Assembly: GCF_014638095.1 (NCBI RefSeq)
Contig: NZ_BMFH01000001.1
Location: forward strand, 1,993,227 to 2,057,226
Length of the DNA: 64,000 nucleotides
Direction: 5' to 3'
Origin: Muriicola marianensis
GTDB taxonomy: Bacteria > Bacteroidota > Bacteroidia > Flavobacteriales > Flavobacteriaceae
The notes beneath the pieces were generated by a model, which saw only the letters and a program-made list of their open reading frames with translations, was not told where the DNA came from and did not search any database. A program made the position numbers and the translations under genes. Below are positions 46,320 to 55,114 of the stretch, one piece after another. Within the stretch, counting starts at the first letter, position 1. Every line of letters starts with the position of its first letter.

Positions 46320-47864
46320 ATGGCAAATCAAGAGGACATTTTCAAAAAGGTAATTTCACATGCCAAGGAATACGGTTATGTGGCCCAGTCGAGTGAGATA
46401 TATGATGGTCTGAGTGCGGTATATGACTACCTTCAGAACGGAGCCGAACTCAAGAAGAATATCAGGGAATACTGGTGGCAGGCCATGGTACAGCTCCATG
46501 AGAATATCGTGGGGATCGATGCTGCCATTTTCATGCACCCTACCACCTGGAAGGCATCCGGGCACGTAGACGCCTTCAATGACCCGCTGATAGACAACAA
46601 GGATTCCAAGAAAAGGTACAGGGCCGATGTACTGGTCGAAGACCATGTAGCCAAGATCGAAGCCAAGATCGAAAAGGAGGTAGCCAAGGCAGCCAAGCGT
46701 TTCGGGGATGCATTTGACGAGGCACAGTTCAGGTCTACCAACACCCGTGTCATGGATTACCAGGAAAAAGCGGATACCATCATCAAAAGGTTGGCGAGAT
46801 CCCTGGAAAAAGAAGACCTGGAAGATGTAAAGAATCTTATCCTGGAACTCGAGATCGTTTGTCCTGTCTCCGGTTCCAAGAACTGGACCGATGTCAAGCA
46901 GTTCAACCTGATGTTTGGAACCAAGTTGGGGGCCTCTGCCGAATCTGCCATGGATCTGTACCTGCGTCCGGAAACGGCCCAGGGGATCTTTGTAAACTTC
47001 CTGAATGTTCAGAAATCCGGTCGGATGAAGATCCCTTTTGGGATCGCCCAGATCGGAAAGGCATTCCGAAACGAGATCGTCGCACGCCAGTTCATCTTCA
47101 GGATGCGGGAATTTGAGCAGATGGAGATGCAATTCTTTATCAGGCCCGGAACTCAGAAAGAATGGTATGAATCCTGGAAAGAGACCCGAATGAAATGGCA
47201 CCTTTCCCTGGGGATGGGAGAAGATAATTACCGCTTCCACGACCATGAGAAATTAGCGCATTACGCCGATGCCGCCGCTGATATCGAATTCAGATTCCCC
47301 TTCGGCTTCAAAGAACTTGAAGGGATCCACTCCCGAACCGATTTCGATCTCGGGAGCCATGAGAAATATTCAGGCAAAAAACTTCAGTATTTCGATCCGG
47401 AACTTGAAGAGAGCTATGTCCCCTATGTCATAGAGACTTCCATAGGCCTCGATCGTATGTTCCTAGCAGTGCTGGCCCATTCCCTGGTGGATGAAGAGTT
47501 GGACAACGGATCGACCCGTACTGTGTTGAAGATTCCGGCCGTACTCGCCCCTACAAAGGCTGCCGTATTACCCCTGGTGAAAAAGGACGGACTTCCGGAG
47601 ATCGCCCATCAGATCATCGACGACCTTCGCCTCGATTTCAATGTCACCTATGACGATAAAGACGCCGTAGGCAGGCGCTATAGAAGGCAGGATGCTGCGG
47701 GAACTCCTTTTTGTATTACCGTAGACCACCAGACCCTGGAAGACAGGACCGTGACCCTGCGTCACCGCGATTCTATGGAGCAGAAACGGCTTCCGATCGA
47801 GGAGCTACACACTGCAATAGACAGGGAAGTGGGAATGAGGCACTGGCTAAAAAAGATCCTGTAA
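46320..47864 (+). CDS. glyS: glycyl-tRNA synthetase (alpha2 type)
   Basis: Class II aminoacyl-tRNA synthetase of 514 residues that charges tRNA-Gly; the single-chain dimeric form, not the alpha/beta tetramer. The N-terminal EYGYVAQSSEIYDGL and the phrase IFMHPTTWKASGHV belong to motif 1. The RPETAQGIFVNFLN segment and FRMREFEQMEMQFF make up motif 2, and ETSIGLDRMFLAVL is motif 3. The C-terminal anticodon-binding domain spans about 405-514. ATG 46320 matches the family N-terminus. The stop lies two bases from the end of the convergent TonB receptor gene. Confidence 0.95.
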   Translation: MANQEDIFKKVISHAKEYGYVAQSSEIYDGLSAVYDYLQNGAELKKNIREYWWQAMVQLHENIVGIDAAIFMHPTTWKASGHVDAFNDPLIDNKDSKKRYRADVLVEDHVAKIEAKIEKEVAKAAKRFGDAFDEAQFRSTNTRVMDYQEKADTIIKRLARSLEKEDLEDVKNLILELEIVCPVSGSKNWTDVKQFNLMFGTKLGASAESAMDLYLRPETAQGIFVNFLNVQKSGRMKIPFGIAQIGKAFRNEIVARQFIFRMREFEQMEMQFFIRPGTQKEWYESWKETRMKWHLSLGMGEDNYRFHDHEKLAHYADAAADIEFRFPFGFKELEGIHSRTDFDLGSHEKYSGKKLQYFDPELEESYVPYVIETSIGLDRMFLAVLAHSLVDEELDNGSTRTVLKIPAVLAPTKAAVLPLVKKDGLPEIAHQIIDDLRLDFNVTYDDKDAVGRRYRRQDAAGTPFCITVDHQTLEDRTVTLRHRDSMEQKRLPIEELHTAIDREVGMRHWLKKIL

Positions 47865-47866
47865 AA

Positions 47867-49948
47867 TCAGAGCGTGTATTTGAGGCGAAGACTGCCGTAC
47901 ACATTGCGGTCATTACCCGGATAGTAATACCGGGGTTCCGCACCTCCAAAGGCATTGGTGTTGATCAAAACGGACTGCGCATAGCGCACATTGAAGAGGT
48001 TGTTGATACCCAGGCTTAATCCCAACCCTAACCGGGTACTTACTTTTCTTTCATATCTCCATTTCGTCCCGAAGAGATGGAAGGCATCGCTCGACAGGCT
48101 GTTGGCATCGGTAAGAGGGATACTGCCCACATACTGGTGGGTAGTGTTCCAGAAGAAGCTACTGCCGTACTGTAGTTGAAGGCCGCTGTTTAGCCTGTGC
48201 CTGGGCACCCCTGTCAATGGATTGCCGGAAAAAACTTCATCCCCATCCACAAAATCCACGAATTGATGATCGCTGTAAGTGTAATTCAGAAAGGGCATCA
48301 ACTGCCAGTCGGGCCCCAACTCCCACAGGTAATTCAGGGCGGCTTCCAGGCCCCTGTGCCGTGTCTTCCCCGCGTTCCTTCCCACAAATTGATCATCCCC
48401 GACGCGTTCAGCTACTAGGAGATTCGATACATTCATCTGGTACACCGTCAGGAGCAGGTTGAGTCGGCCGTCGAAAAGAAACAAGCGAGAACCCAGCTCG
48501 TAATTCACCCCTTTTTCCTGTTCGATATCCGGATTGATGACCCCGTCCGGGGTAAGGGTTTCCTCCAGGGTGGGGTTGGAGAAACCCCTGCTGATATTGG
48601 CGTAGACAGACTGATAGTCAGAGAACTTGTAATCCAGATTCAGACTGGGCAAGGCAATGGTCCTGAAATTGCGATCGGCACTCCGGTTGGCATCCCCGGA
48701 ATTGAACCGGTCCCTGTAGTCGTATTGGGTATGGTTGATGTTCAGGCCGAGTTGAAGGTTCAACCTTTCAACAAGTTCGAAATTCAAGGTGCCAAATGCA
48801 TTGATCTGGGATCTGAATTCCTTGTTGTCAGCAAAAATATCGCCCTGCAGGCTACCTTCTCCATTATTCTCCTGGTAGTCATTCTCGTACTCCTGCCAGG
48901 TAAATTCATCCCGGTAGAGTTCTGCACCAAAAGAATAGGTCGTTTTTCGATCGAGAAGCCGCGTACGCCCCCTGAAATGGGTCCGCAACCCAAAGCCATT
49001 GGTATATTCATCAAGGATTCCGAATGGACGGACCTCGTAATGGTCGAGATAGGAATAAAAGATACTGGTCGTATTACGGAAATCAGCTGAAAAACGATGG
49101 GTAAAATTCAGCCCGAGAAGGGTGTACCTGTTATCTTCAAAGCCTTTCGAGGCCCCCCATATAAAAGCTGCCTGGGTGGGGTCTTCCATGAAAGCCGTGA
49201 TGCCTAGGGAACTCGGGATCTGAGCCGTATAGTCGATATAGCTCAGAAGCAGACCTATCTCATTCTTTTCATTCAAGGAACGTGACATGCGCAGCAGCAG
49301 ACCGTCCCTTTCAAATCGGTTGTTCTCCCTGTAGCCGTCGGTTTCCAGATGCTCATAGTTAAGATTAACACTGGTAAATTCATCCCGATGAGAAAAATTA
49401 AGATTGTTCTTAAACAGACTGTAAGAACCCAGGGTAGTGCTGTTGCTGAATTGTGTCCCCGTACCGAGGTTCTCCCGGGTAGTCAACAGGATGGCCCCTC
49501 CGAGATTGGTGCCGAAGGTGGTGGCCTTTGGACCTTTTACAACCTCAACCTGACTGAAATTCTCAAGGTCGAAGGCCTCGATGCTTGAGAAACCACTGCC
49601 ATCCGTGACGGGGATATCGTCATAGTACAACCGGAGTTTGTCTGTTCCAAATAGCGTCCGTGCTCCAATTCCCCGGATCGTGATCCTGTTCGTATTCAAC
49701 GCCCCGGACAGGATATAGACCCCCGGGATCTGGTTGATGGCTGAGACTGCGTCAACCGGACTGAAATTGTCGAAAACCTTCGCCCCTATAATCTGGGAAG
49801 GAATGATCCCCTCTGTCTGCTTAACTTTTTGTTCTTCCAGCAGCAGTACCTCAGGCAAAACGGTGATACTGTCTGTTTGAATGGTATTCTGACCATAGAG
49901 TACCAGGGTGCAGAAAAGAAAGGGAAATAGTATAAAGGCCGACCTCAT
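47867..49948 (-). CDS. TonB-dependent siderophore-type receptor
   Basis: Outer-membrane receptor of 693 residues. The signal peptide (1-19, ending LYGQ) is followed directly by a short TonB-box region and the plug (about 45-170, with NRITIRGIGARTLFGTDKLR and VEVVKGPKATTFGTNLGGAI). The barrel ends LRLKYTL. It lacks the N-terminal carboxypeptidase-like domain and is of classical siderophore or iron-complex receptor length; the cargo is unknown. A perfect promoter box sits 17 bases upstream, so it is its own unit although the beta-barrel gene is only 29 bases away on the same strand. Confidence 0.88.
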   Translation of the reverse strand: MRSAFILFPFLFCTLVLYGQNTIQTDSITVLPEVLLLEEQKVKQTEGIIPSQIIGAKVFDNFSPVDAVSAINQIPGVYILSGALNTNRITIRGIGARTLFGTDKLRLYYDDIPVTDGSGFSSIEAFDLENFSQVEVVKGPKATTFGTNLGGAILLTTRENLGTGTQFSNSTTLGSYSLFKNNLNFSHRDEFTSVNLNYEHLETDGYRENNRFERDGLLLRMSRSLNEKNEIGLLLSYIDYTAQIPSSLGITAFMEDPTQAAFIWGASKGFEDNRYTLLGLNFTHRFSADFRNTTSIFYSYLDHYEVRPFGILDEYTNGFGLRTHFRGRTRLLDRKTTYSFGAELYRDEFTWQEYENDYQENNGEGSLQGDIFADNKEFRSQINAFGTLNFELVERLNLQLGLNINHTQYDYRDRFNSGDANRSADRNFRTIALPSLNLDYKFSDYQSVYANISRGFSNPTLEETLTPDGVINPDIEQEKGVNYELGSRLFLFDGRLNLLLTVYQMNVSNLLVAERVGDDQFVGRNAGKTRHRGLEAALNYLWELGPDWQLMPFLNYTYSDHQFVDFVDGDEVFSGNPLTGVPRHRLNSGLQLQYGSSFFWNTTHQYVGSIPLTDANSLSSDAFHLFGTKWRYERKVSTRLGLGLSLGINNLFNVRYAQSVLINTNAFGGAEPRYYYPGNDRNVYGSLRLKYTL

Positions 49949-49965
49949 TATAAAAATCTGAGGGG

Positions 49966-49973
49966 CAAAAATA
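49966..49973 (-). promoter_or_regulatory. TAnnTTTG promoter box before the 693-residue TonB receptor gene
   Basis: Reads TATTTTTG on the minus strand, exact -7 consensus, 17 bases before ATG 49948. It lies between two closely spaced same-strand genes. Confidence 0.6.
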
Positions 49974-49977
49974 AGTA

Positions 49978-50547
49978 TTAAAAGCGGAATCCAAGAGAGA
50001 TACCTCCCCGGGGTACGACTTCCGGAGCGAAGTCCGAATTGAGAAAATTTCGACCAATTCCGCCATATACCTCAGCCAAAAAGCCTCTTTTGGATATGAA
50101 TTTCCCGCCAATACTAACCCCAAGTGCAAAATCGGTGTATTTTTCATCTGATCGGATCAGGTTCCCCGTCTGTTCGTCGAATTCAGCGTACACATCTTCA
50201 TTACCGGAATTCAGCATGGCAAATCCTTCCACAAAAAAACCACTCGCATAGCCTTTGGAGAAGTACTTCCTGTAAAAAGGGGTCAAAGAAAAACTTCTAT
50301 CGTACCCTATATCCTCATCGTATTCCCCTATCCTGAACAGGAGGCCAACCCCAAATGAAGTCTCCTCATTGATAATTGCTTCATAGGTGATATCACCAAA
50401 CTTAAATGCGATAAGATTAAACACATTGAGCTTCAATTCATTCTGAGCGGTTCCCGTAACATCCGAGGATGCAGGGGCAGGATCCTGGGCAGAAGAAGCA
50501 GACACCATCATCATCACAAAAAGGGAAGCGAAAAAGAATCTTTTCAT
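49978..50547 (-). CDS. small outer-membrane beta-barrel protein
   Basis: Exported protein of 189 residues. The signal peptide ends near ASSAQ (residue 20). The mature part is a run of alternating amphipathic strands (FGVGLLFRIGEYD, YASGFFVEGFAML, FALGVSIGGKFI) and ends in Phe (GISLGFRF), as expected of an outer-membrane barrel of the OmpW/porin-family size. No specific family recognised. A one-mismatch promoter box (TATCTTTC on the minus strand) is upstream. Function unknown. Confidence 0.75.
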   Translation of the reverse strand: MKRFFFASLFVMMMVSASSAQDPAPASSDVTGTAQNELKLNVFNLIAFKFGDITYEAIINEETSFGVGLLFRIGEYDEDIGYDRSFSLTPFYRKYFSKGYASGFFVEGFAMLNSGNEDVYAEFDEQTGNLIRSDEKYTDFALGVSIGGKFISKRGFLAEVYGGIGRNFLNSDFAPEVVPRGGISLGFRF

Positions 50548-50697
50548 TGGATAAAAGTTTTAGGAAAGATATGTCGAATTGACGAGAATCCGATATGGAG
50601 CTTTGTTCAAAAATATGAGGTGCCGAATTACAAATGCACACAGGCCCGGTTTCCTCAAATGTTACGGATTCTTTATTTTCGGGCGAAATTTCAATAC

Positions 50698-51465
50698 ATG
50701 AAGATCGTATCCTACAATGTGAATGGAATCAGGGCTGCCCTCAACAAGGGATTTTTGGAATGGCTGCAGGATGTAGACCCCGATGTGGTATGCCTTCAGG
50801 AAATCAAGGCGATGGAGGAGCAATTGGATGTAAGTCTTTTTGAAAAGGCCGGGTACCCCTTCCACTACTGGTTCAGTGCCGAAAAAAAAGGGTATAGCGG
50901 AGTGGCCATCCTCGCTAAAAAGGAACCGGATCACGTTGAATTCGGTACGGGCATCGATTATATGGACAGAGAAGGAAGGAACCTCAGGGCTGACATAGAT
51001 GGGGTCTCAGTGATGAGCCTCTATATTCCTTCTGGGACCAATATTGAAAGGCTGGATCATAAACTTCAGTACATGGCCGATTTCCAGGATTATGTGGATG
51101 GCTTAAAACAAGAGAATCCAAACCTTGTAATCCTGGGGGACTATAACATCTGTCATCGCGCCATCGATATACACGACCCGGTGAGGAACAAAAATGTTTC
51201 CGGCTTCCTGCCGGTAGAGCGTGAATGGATCGGCAACTTCATTGACAGTGGCTTTATTGACAGCTTCCGTCATTTTAATAAAGAGCCACACCAATATACG
51301 TGGTGGACCTACAGGGCGAATGCACGCAACAAAAACAAAGGGTGGCGGTTAGATTACGGGATGGTCAGCCGTAATCTGGAAGATCGCCTTCGCAGGTCAG
51401 TTATACTTTCTGCGGCAAGGCACAGCGACCATTGCCCCATCCTGGTGGAGCTGGAAACTCCGTAA
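50698..51465 (+). CDS. xth: exodeoxyribonuclease III
   Basis: AP endonuclease / 3'-5' exonuclease of 255 residues for base-excision repair. Family motifs: SYNVNGIRAA at 5-14 with metal-site Asn7, CLQEIKA with Glu metal ligand near 35, GDYNICH with catalytic Asp/Asn, and the final SDHCPI with the catalytic Asp-His. ATG 50698 opens the standard N-terminus; the frame extends 26 codons upstream without supporting features. A one-mismatch promoter box is about 25 bases before the start. The Tas-like gene follows with its own promoter. Confidence 0.93.
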   Translation: MKIVSYNVNGIRAALNKGFLEWLQDVDPDVVCLQEIKAMEEQLDVSLFEKAGYPFHYWFSAEKKGYSGVAILAKKEPDHVEFGTGIDYMDREGRNLRADIDGVSVMSLYIPSGTNIERLDHKLQYMADFQDYVDGLKQENPNLVILGDYNICHRAIDIHDPVRNKNVSGFLPVEREWIGNFIDSGFIDSFRHFNKEPHQYTWWTYRANARNKNKGWRLDYGMVSRNLEDRLRRSVILSAARHSDHCPILVELETP

Positions 51466-51488
51466 TTTTAATTCTTAGACCTGATCCT

Positions 51489-51496
51489 TACCTTTG
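51489..51496 (+). promoter_or_regulatory. TAnnTTTG promoter box before the Tas-like gene
   Basis: TACCTTTG, exact -7 consensus, 25 bases before ATG 51522. It lies inside the longer frame that starts within xth, supporting the downstream start. Confidence 0.6.
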
Positions 51497-51521
51497 CGGC
51501 CGAAATTCAAACCTGAGTACC

Positions 51522-52562
51522 ATGATCTATACCAAGTTGCCGCATACCGATATAGAGGTGAGCAAGATCTGCCTGGGCACCATGACCTGGGGGAAGCAGA
51601 ATACGGAAGCGGAAGGCCATGAGCAAATGGATTATGCCCTGGACCGGGGCATTAATTTCTTTGATACCGCAGAGTTGTATCCCATCCCTGCACATCCCGA
51701 TCGATATGCCCTTACGGAAGAGATCATAGGCAACTGGTTCGCCAAAACGGGGAACAGGGCTAAGGTGGTATTGGCCTCCAAGATCGCCGGCAAAGCAGAA
51801 TTCACCAAATTCATCCGAAGTTCTGGTTTTAGTAAGGATTCTCTGATCGAAGCAGTGAATGGCAGCCTGAAGCGGTTGCAAACGGATTATATCGACCTCT
51901 ATCAACTCCACTGGCCCGAAAGGAACACCAACTACTTTGGACAGAGGGGGTATAAGCATGACCCCTCGGATTTCTGGAAAGACAACATCCACCAGGTGCT
52001 GGAAACATTGCGAGATCTGATCAGAGAAGGCAAGATCCGCCATGTGGGGCTCTCTAATGAAACCCCTTGGGGGACCATGAGGTTCCTGGAAGAAAGCAAA
52101 GTACACGAAAGCCTGCCCCGGATGATCACCATACAAAACCCTTACAGCCTCCTCAATCGCTCCTTTGAAGTAGGGCTCTCTGAGATCTCCCTTCGTGAAA
52201 AAATAGGATTGCTCGCCTATTCCCCATTGGGATTCGGGGTGCTTAGCGGGAAATATCTTGGAGGTAAAAAACCTGAAAAAGCACGGATCACCTTATTCCC
52301 GGCTTACAAAAGATACAGCGACGAACAATCGCAAAAGGCCACTCAGATGTACTACGACCTGGCCAGGGATCACGGTCTCTCCCTCACACAAATGGCCCTG
52401 GCATATGTAAATACTCGGCCGTTTCTGACCAGCAATATTATAGGGGCGACTTCCATGGAGCAATTGAAGGAAAATATCGGCAGCATTGACTTACTGCTTA
52501 CCGAAGAAGTACTGAAGGGAATAGAGGCCATTCACCGGGAAATCCCGGATCCGGCACCTTGA
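51522..52562 (+). CDS. tas: aldo/keto reductase, Tas-like
   Basis: NADPH-dependent TIM-barrel reductase of 346 residues, identical in length to Escherichia coli Tas and close in wording throughout (CLGTMTWGKQNTEAEGHEQ, TVQNPYSLLNRSFEVGLSE-like). Catalytic Asp48 and Tyr53 are in FFDTAELYP, and the His is in LYQLHWPERN. Tas can complement a prephenate dehydrogenase defect in E. coli, but the normal substrate is unknown. ATG 51522 is chosen because of the promoter box. The stop is one base from the end of the convergent peptidase gene. Confidence 0.92.
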   Translation: MIYTKLPHTDIEVSKICLGTMTWGKQNTEAEGHEQMDYALDRGINFFDTAELYPIPAHPDRYALTEEIIGNWFAKTGNRAKVVLASKIAGKAEFTKFIRSSGFSKDSLIEAVNGSLKRLQTDYIDLYQLHWPERNTNYFGQRGYKHDPSDFWKDNIHQVLETLRDLIREGKIRHVGLSNETPWGTMRFLEESKVHESLPRMITIQNPYSLLNRSFEVGLSEISLREKIGLLAYSPLGFGVLSGKYLGGKKPEKARITLFPAYKRYSDEQSQKATQMYYDLARDHGLSLTQMALAYVNTRPFLTSNIIGATSMEQLKENIGSIDLLLTEEVLKGIEAIHREIPDPAP

Positions 52563-52563
52563 T

Positions 52564-53616
52564 CTAAAACGATCCCTGATCCACGTCGTGTACGAACCGG
52601 ATCACCCCGTCAAAATAATTCTTCTGATCATCGTATTGGGATAAATGACTGCCATTAGGGCAATAGAGGTAGCGGCCGTTCTGCACTTCTTTTGACATCC
52701 ATTCCATATGATCAGGATCCATGGTATCATAACGGGCACCAATTACAAGGGTGGGCACTCTGATCTCCTTCAGCCGTTCCTTCACATCCCAGTCCTTTAA
52801 GGTTGCATCACCTGTGATCCCGAACTCACTATAGCCCTGCATGTGTACATACACCTGGTTATTGGCGTGCTTTAGGGTTCGCATCACCGCTTCCGGCCAT
52901 TGATCCGTGGGCCTGCGTAGTACATGTTCCGTGTAATAGTGTTCAAAGAGCAATTCTCCATACCGGGGGTTGCCAAAATCCTCTGCTTCCTCCATGGCTT
53001 TGATCTCCTTGTAGATCTCCGGATCCATCTGCGGTCCCAGGACGGTCTGGGCATAGGTGTTGTACTCAGGGATACTGCTCATCATATTGGAGATAACCAG
53101 ACCCTTGAGGTTATCCTGGTATTTGAGGGCGTATTCCATGGCCAGGATCCCGCCCCACGACTGGCCGAGGAGATAAAAATTAGAATTGTCAAGCCCCAGG
53201 GCTTTGCGCACCTGTTCCACTTCTTCTACAAAGCGCTCAGTGTTCCAAAGGCTCAGATCGGCCGGCTGGTCACTGTAATAAGAACCCAACTGGTCATAGT
53301 AAATATATTCGATCCCTTCCTGCGGAAAATAACCGTCAAAGCATTCGTAAAGCTCGTGTGTCATCCCGGGTCCGCCGTGCAATAACAACACTTTTTTAGT
53401 GGGGTTGTTTCCCACCCGTTTGGTCCAGACTTTGAATGTGCCATTATCCGTGTTAATCGGGATCATTTTGATTCCCCCTGTGTACTGGTCGTCCCTGTTC
53501 TCGAAGCTCAGGTATTCCTCAAAGGAGCTGTTTGCCTGAACACTGTCTTCTTTGGGGGTGTTCTGACATGAAATGAGAAAGAAAACAGGTAACAGAAGGC
53601 TGGCGAAGATTTTCAT
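52564..53616 (-). CDS. proline-iminopeptidase-like lipoprotein hydrolase
   Basis: Lipoprotein of 350 residues with lipobox LISC (Cys17) and an alpha/beta-hydrolase domain of the S33 proline iminopeptidase family. The oxyanion motif HGGPG is at 80-84, the nucleophile elbow GQSWGG at 151-156 with Ser153, the acid in ARYDTMDPDH and the His in PNGSHLSQYDD near the end. It would remove N-terminal proline or other residues from peptides outside the cytoplasm; related enzymes cleave acyl amides or lactones. A one-mismatch promoter box (TACCTTTA on the minus strand) lies upstream. Confidence 0.88.
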   Translation of the reverse strand: MKIFASLLLPVFFLISCQNTPKEDSVQANSSFEEYLSFENRDDQYTGGIKMIPINTDNGTFKVWTKRVGNNPTKKVLLLHGGPGMTHELYECFDGYFPQEGIEYIYYDQLGSYYSDQPADLSLWNTERFVEEVEQVRKALGLDNSNFYLLGQSWGGILAMEYALKYQDNLKGLVISNMMSSIPEYNTYAQTVLGPQMDPEIYKEIKAMEEAEDFGNPRYGELLFEHYYTEHVLRRPTDQWPEAVMRTLKHANNQVYVHMQGYSEFGITGDATLKDWDVKERLKEIRVPTLVIGARYDTMDPDHMEWMSKEVQNGRYLYCPNGSHLSQYDDQKNYFDGVIRFVHDVDQGSF

Positions 53617-53662
53617 TGTGATGGTTTTGATGACTCCTAAAGGTAAAAATTATCCGTTTATC

Positions 53663-55024
53663 TCAGCCGAACAATTCGCGTATCACGTCTTCAATCTTTG
53701 ATACCTTACTGATCAGGATGTTGTGTTTTTTCAAACCGATCTTGTTGTTCTTGGACACAAAGATCCGCGTAAATCCCAGTTTCTCTGCTTCCAGGATGCG
53801 CTGGTCTACCCTTCGTACCGGCCTGACCTCTCCCGCAAGACCAATCTCGGCCGCAAAGCAGGTTCCTTTTTCAACAGGAATATCAGCATTGCTTGAAAGT
53901 ACAGCAGCTACCACTCCCAGATCGATCGCAGGGTCATCCACCGAAATCCCCCCTGTGATATTGAGAAAGACATCTTTGGCGCCCAGCTTAAAGCCGGCCC
54001 TTTTTTCGAGTACGGCCAGGAGCATATTAAGCCTCTTGGCATTAAAACCGGTAGCCGTTCGCTGGGGTGTACCGTAAACTGCGGTACTCACCAGGGCCTG
54101 TATCTCTATGAGCAAGGGTCGCATCCCTTCCAGGGTAGCCACTATGGCCGTGCCGCTCAGGGACTCATCGTGTTTGGAGATAAGGATCTCAGAAGGATTA
54201 CTCACTTCCCTCAGCCCGTCGCCCTGCATCTCGTATATTCCCAGTTCTGCAGTGGAACCAAAACGGTTTTTCAGAGCCCGGAGAATTCGGTACATATAAT
54301 TCCTGTCGCCTTCGAACTGCAGTACGGTATCCACCATATGCTCCAAAATTTTAGGCCCTGCAAGGGTTCCGTCCTTGGTAATATGACCCACGAGGATCAC
54401 AGGAGTGCCTGTTTCTTTGGCAAAGCGAATGAGTTCTGCCGTACATTCCCTGATCTGTGAGATACTGCCTGCCGAGGATTCGATGTGGTCTGAGTGGAGG
54501 GTCTGTATGGAATCGATGATCACAATGTCGGGCGAAACTTCCCGTATTTGCCTGAAGATCTGCTGTGTTTTTGTCTCAGTAAGGATAAAGCAATTTTCGC
54601 TTTCAGGGTGTAGCCGCTGAGCCCTCATCTTGATCTGTTTCAGGCTTTCTTCCCCTGAGACATAGAGGGTTTTATAGGGTAGGCGAAGGGCGATCTGCAG
54701 CAGTAGGGTACTTTTTCCTATGCCTGGTTCCCCTCCGAGAAGCACCATGGATCCGGGTACCAGTCCGCCTCCCAGGACGCGATTGAATTCCCGGTCGTTG
54801 AGGTTGAGGCGTATCTCCTCATCGGTCCCTATCTCCGCTATGTTCACCGAAGTGGCTGTTTTGGGCCCTCCGTTCAAAGTCGGTCTCCAGTCGGATTTCT
54901 CCTCCTTCTGTATCACCTCCTCCACGATGGTATTCCATTCTTTGCAGGCCGTACATTGCCCGGCCCATTTAGCGAACTGGGTACCACAATTCTGGCAGAA
55001 AAAGGCGGTTTTGGTCTTGGCCAT
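53663..55024 (-). CDS. radA: DNA repair protein RadA
   Basis: RecA-like branch-migration ATPase of 453 residues that processes recombination intermediates. The N-terminal zinc finger has Cys10, Cys13, Cys24 and Cys27. Walker A is GGEPGIGKST at 97-106. The RadA-specific KNRFG motif is at 252-256. The C-terminal Lon-protease-like domain (about 275-453) carries the GGISVDDPAIDLG stretch. ATG 55024 starts the zinc-finger segment; the frame runs back to 55078 without support. A terminator stands between this gene and the upstream esterase gene, so it has its own promoter. Confidence 0.95.
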   Translation of the reverse strand: MAKTKTAFFCQNCGTQFAKWAGQCTACKEWNTIVEEVIQKEEKSDWRPTLNGGPKTATSVNIAEIGTDEEIRLNLNDREFNRVLGGGLVPGSMVLLGGEPGIGKSTLLLQIALRLPYKTLYVSGEESLKQIKMRAQRLHPESENCFILTETKTQQIFRQIREVSPDIVIIDSIQTLHSDHIESSAGSISQIRECTAELIRFAKETGTPVILVGHITKDGTLAGPKILEHMVDTVLQFEGDRNYMYRILRALKNRFGSTAELGIYEMQGDGLREVSNPSEILISKHDESLSGTAIVATLEGMRPLLIEIQALVSTAVYGTPQRTATGFNAKRLNMLLAVLEKRAGFKLGAKDVFLNITGGISVDDPAIDLGVVAAVLSSNADIPVEKGTCFAAEIGLAGEVRPVRRVDQRILEAEKLGFTRIFVSKNNKIGLKKHNILISKVSKIEDVIRELFG

Positions 55025-55060
55025 AATCTGGTTAAAGATATTGTGGTTCCCACTAATAAC

Positions 55061-55090
55061 AAAAGAAACACCCCGCAAAAAGCGGGGTGT
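55061..55090 (-). terminator. intrinsic terminator after the esterase gene
   Basis: On the minus strand ACACCCCGC pairs with GCGGGGTGT (55068-55076 and 55082-55090), followed by a T-rich tract (55061-55067 complement). It ends the leftward panC-panD-flippase-esterase run before radA. Confidence 0.85.
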
Positions 55091-55114
55091 GAATGTCTGC
55101 TGTATTACTATTTC

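Noticed and set aside
46356-47246. 296-codon open frame antisense to glyS
   Set aside because: Composition and position follow glyS codons; no signal or domain.
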